From Glebionis coronaria (lineage: Eukaryota > Streptophyta > Magnoliopsida > Asterales > Asteraceae), in the NCBI GenBank assembly GCA_025667525.1, contig CM046882.1, positions 547,906,630 through 547,970,629 of the forward strand: 64,000 nucleotides of DNA, read 5' to 3'. The notes under the pieces were generated by a model. That model worked only from the letters and a program-made list of their open reading frames with translations, ran no database searches and had not been told where the DNA came from. Shown here in pieces: positions 61,734-64,000 of the stretch (positions within the stretch are counted from its first letter, which is position 1; every line of letters starts with the position of its first letter). A program made the position numbers and the translations under genes.

Positions 61734-63890
61734 TCACATTTCGTGCCGCTGGAACAGATGAGGATACCTTTCCTTGAAAAAGTCCTCACGTTCCCAAGTG
61801 TATTCCGGTCCACGCCTAGAATTCCATCGAACCTTCACAATGGGAATTCTACTATGCTTCAGCCTCTTGACCTCTCGGTCCATAATTTCCACGGGTTCTT
61901 CCACGAAATGCATTTTATCGTCCAATTGAATCTTATCCAAAGGAATCACCAATTCCTTATCCGCCAAACTCTTCTTCAAGTTTGATACGTGAAACGTGTC
62001 GTGAATAGCACTAAGCTCGTTCGGCAACTCTAACTTATACGCTACTGGTCCAATTCGTTTAACGATCTTAAATGGTCCAATATACCTCGGACTCAACTTT
62101 CTTTTCTTCCCAAAATGAATCACACCCTTCCACGGCGAAACCTTAAGCATAACCATATCTCCGACTTTAAATTCTAACGGTTTTCTTCTGTTATCGGCAT
62201 AACTCTTCTGTCGGCTTCTCGCAGCAAGTAATCGGTTCTTGATTTGCACAATCTTCTCTGTCTTCTCCAAAACCATTTCGGGTCCAGTCAACTGACTTTC
62301 TCCTACTTCACTCCAACACACAGGTGATCTACACTTCCTTCCATACAACGCTTCGAATGGTGCAGCCTTGATGCTCGCATGGTAACTATTATTATACGAA
62401 AACTCCACTAAAGGCAAGTGGCGTTCCCAACTTCCTCCAAAATCAATCACGTATGCTCGGAGCATGTCCTCCATCGTCTGAATAGTTCGTTCACTCTGGC
62501 CATCAGTCTCCGGGTGATAAGCCGTGCTCAAACTCAATTCAGTGCCCATCGCACGTTGAAGCGATTTCCAAAATTCCGAAGTAAACCTACTATCGTGATC
62601 CGAAATGATCGATAAAGGTACTCCATGTCTGTAAACGATCTCCTTCACGTACACACTGGACAGCTTCTCCATACTGTCCGTCTTCTTCATAGGTAAGAAG
62701 TGAGCAGATTTCGTTAATCTATCCACTATTACCCAAATCATATAACATCCACTAGGAGTTCTGGGTAAACCCGTCACGAAATCCATAGCGATTCTCTCCC
62801 ATTTCCATTCTGGGATCTCTGGTTGTACCAACAGCCCAGACGGCTTCTTATGTTTGGCTTTAACCTTCGCACAAGTCAAACACTTACTAACGTAACGAGC
62901 AAAATCCGCCTTCATATTCGGCCACCAATAGACTTTCTTCAGGTCATGATACATTTTATCCGATCCAGGATGTATCAAGTACTTCGATTTATGAGACTCG
63001 TTCATAACCAAATCTCGTACTCCAGGCTTTCCTTCCTCGGATGGACACGACGGTAACCAAATCCGATTCTCGAAGTATCTCAGCCCGTCTGACCTAACCA
63101 CAAAAAGAGGTTTCAACATTCTTCCCAAGTTCTCAGCATCAACATTCTCTTTCATTAATCCATTCTCTTGAGCCTTCAGTATTGCTTCGGTTAAATCGAC
63201 ACCCTCAGTCATCACTAAAGCTCTGACTCTCAAAGGTTTCTCTCGATCCTTCCTACTAAGTGCATCTGCTACGACATTCGCCTTGCCAGGATGGTAGCGA
63301 ATCTCACAGTCATAATCGCTCAGTAATTCTACCCATCGCCTCTGTCTCATGTTCAACTCCTTTTGGTCTAAAATGTGCTGCAAATTCTTGTGGTCAGTGA
63401 ATACAACACACTTCGTCCCATACAAATAATGTCTCCACAATTTCAGCGCAAAAACCACAGCTCCTAATTCCAAATCATGCGTCGTGTAGTTTTCTTCATT
63501 CTTCCTCAGTTGTCTCGACGCGTAAGCAATCACCTTCTCACGCTGCATCAACACAGCTCCATACCCCTTACGAGATGCGTCACAATACACTACAAAGTCT
63601 TTGGTTCCTTCTGGTAATGACAATATCGGTGCAGAACATAACTTGTCCTTGAGTGTTTTGAAAGCGAATTCTTCCTCATCTCCCCATTCATACACCCTAT
63701 TCTTCTCTGTAAGCTTTGTCAGTGGCTTTGCAATCACCGAAAATCCTTCAATGAATCTCCGATAATACCCAGCCAAACCAAGGAATTGTCGAACTTCAGT
63801 CGGCGTTGTCGGTGCCGACCATTCCCTGATTGCTTCGACTTTGGCGGGATCCATGCGAACTCCTTTGCTATCAATTACGTGACCAAGGAA
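61734..63890 (-). CDS. Chromovirus pol: RT end, RNase H, integrase, chromodomain
   Basis: The open frame runs from just after an in-frame TAA (63891-63893) to 61734. The first Met, at 63854, is internal to RT and not a real start. Numbered from that Met, the RT thumb ([12 protein letters not shown]) leads to RNase H with D92, E129, D154 and D197. Integrase follows with H288, H295, C325, C328 and the core D358, D419 and E455 (35-residue spacing intact). The tail has [18 protein letters not shown] and a chromodomain-like end at about 648-700 ([30 protein letters not shown]), which marks a Tekay-type chromovirus. All catalytic residues visible here are intact. The enzymes copy the RNA and insert the DNA, with targeting aided by the chromodomain. 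Confidence 0.9.
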   Translation of the reverse strand, partial: FLGHVIDSKGVRMDPAKVEAIREWSAPTTPTEVRQFLGLAGYYRRFIEGFSVIAKPLTKLTEKNRVYEWGDEEEFAFKTLKDKLCSAPILSLPEGTKDFVVYCDASRKGYGAVLMQREKVIAYASRQLRKNEENYTTHDLELGAVVFALKLWRHYLYGTKCVVFTDHKNLQHILDQKELNMRQRRWVELLSDYDCEIRYHPGKANVVADALSRKDREKPLRVRALVMTEGVDLTEAILKAQENGLMKENVDAENLGRMLKPLFVVRSDGLRYFENRIWLPSCPSEEGKPGVRDLVMNESHKSKYLIHPGSDKMYHDLKKVYWWPNMKADFARYVSKCLTCAKVKAKHKKPSGLLVQPEIPEWKWERIAMDFVTGLPRTPSGCYMIWVIVDRLTKSAHFLPMKKTDSMEKLSSVYVKEIVYRHGVPLSIISDHDSRFTSEFWKSLQRAMGTELSLSTAYHPETDGQSERTIQTMEDMLRAYVIDFGGSWERHLPLVEFSYNNSYHASIKAAPFEALYGRKCRSPVCWSEVGESQLTGPEMVLEKTEKIVQIKNRLLAARSRQKSYADNRRKPLEFKVGDMVMLKVSPWKGVIHFGKKRKLSPRYIGPFKIVKRIGPVAYKLELPNELSAIHDTFHVSNLKKSLADKELVIPLDKIQLDDKMHFVEEPVEIMDREVKRLKHSRIPIVKVRWNSRRGPEYTWEREDFFKERYPHLFQRHEM

Positions 63891-64000
63891 TTACACAGAC
63901 TCTAACCAAAACTCACACTTCGAGAACTTCGCATACAGCTTCTCTTTCTTCAGCAGATCCAATATCTTTCTCAGGTGCTTCTCGTGCTCTTCCTTACTCT
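63891..64000 (-). pseudogene. Chromovirus RT continuing past a premature stop
   Basis: The RT reading frame continues upstream of the TAA at 63891-63893 to the window edge (KFSKCEFW and LRKIL motifs visible) in the same frame. The stop sits where a Gln is usual, which one C-to-T change would explain. It is the only break visible in this pol within the window. Confidence 0.85.

Larger units (their letters stand above)
45791..64000 (-). mobile_element. Tekay-like chromovirus (gypsy), continues past the window
   Basis: A minus-strand Ty3/gypsy element whose 3' LTR (45791-61682) is split by the nested element 47293-60388. The LTR is about 2.79 kb without the insert and clearly related to array LTRs A-C. 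Purine tract and pol follow upstream on the minus strand. RT, protease, gag and the 5' LTR lie beyond the window. It is inserted into the copia RT after 45790. The upper junction is not visible, so no target duplication can be checked. Confidence 0.88.

Overview
The window is a stack of retrotransposons from a flowering-plant nuclear genome, with no convincing host gene. It is AT-rich and filled by Ty3/gypsy and Ty1/copia LTR retrotransposons and two 5S-rRNA-bearing TRIMs (Cassandra type), inserted into one another. The element families point to a eudicot. Some motifs, such as the IFDPGI stretch in the large Gag-Pro ORF, look like Asteraceae elements known to me, but that placement rests on memory and is weak.

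Left part, 1-16.6 kb. A minus-strand Cassandra TRIM (419-1020) and a GC-rich-ended MITE-like element (1291-1753) lie in old unresolved DNA. A truncated LTR (2439-2627) and a decayed gypsy LTR (2628-3022, resuming at 15227) follow. The decayed LTR is split by a 12.2 kb minus-strand gypsy element (3023-15221, 3.4 kb LTRs, TSD GACAC, decayed pol). A second Cassandra (15604-16207) lies just right of it.

Middle, 16.6-45.8 kb. An old, frameshifted copia element begins with a putative LTR, PBS and long leader, followed by gag and protease/integrase. Its integrase is broken at 20958 and resumes at 44505. The gap holds a 23.5 kb minus-strand array, LTR-internal-LTR-internal-LTR (20959-44499), of a gypsy derivative that keeps only a degraded integrase tail. 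One internal unit carries a young 4.1 kb non-coding copia-like element (25157-29268). The other unit preserves the empty site.

Right part, 45.8-64 kb. The copia reverse transcriptase is broken again at 45790 by the 3' LTR of a minus-strand chromodomain gypsy (Tekay-like chromovirus). That element's nearly intact pol (61734-63893 and on to the window edge) has one visible premature stop. Its LTR is split by a 13.1 kb plus-strand Athila/Tat-type element (47293-60388) with 3.6 kb LTRs, a tRNA-Asp PBS and perfect 5-bp TSDs. This element encodes only a 1088-codon Gag-protease ORF, so it is non-autonomous.

Insertion order from nesting: copia first; then the gypsy array and the Tekay element inside it; then the small copia-like element inside the array and the Athila/Tat element inside the Tekay LTR. 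Coding capacity is largely lost except in the Athila/Tat Gag-Pro and the Tekay pol. All dating and homology calls were made by reading, with no alignment or search.
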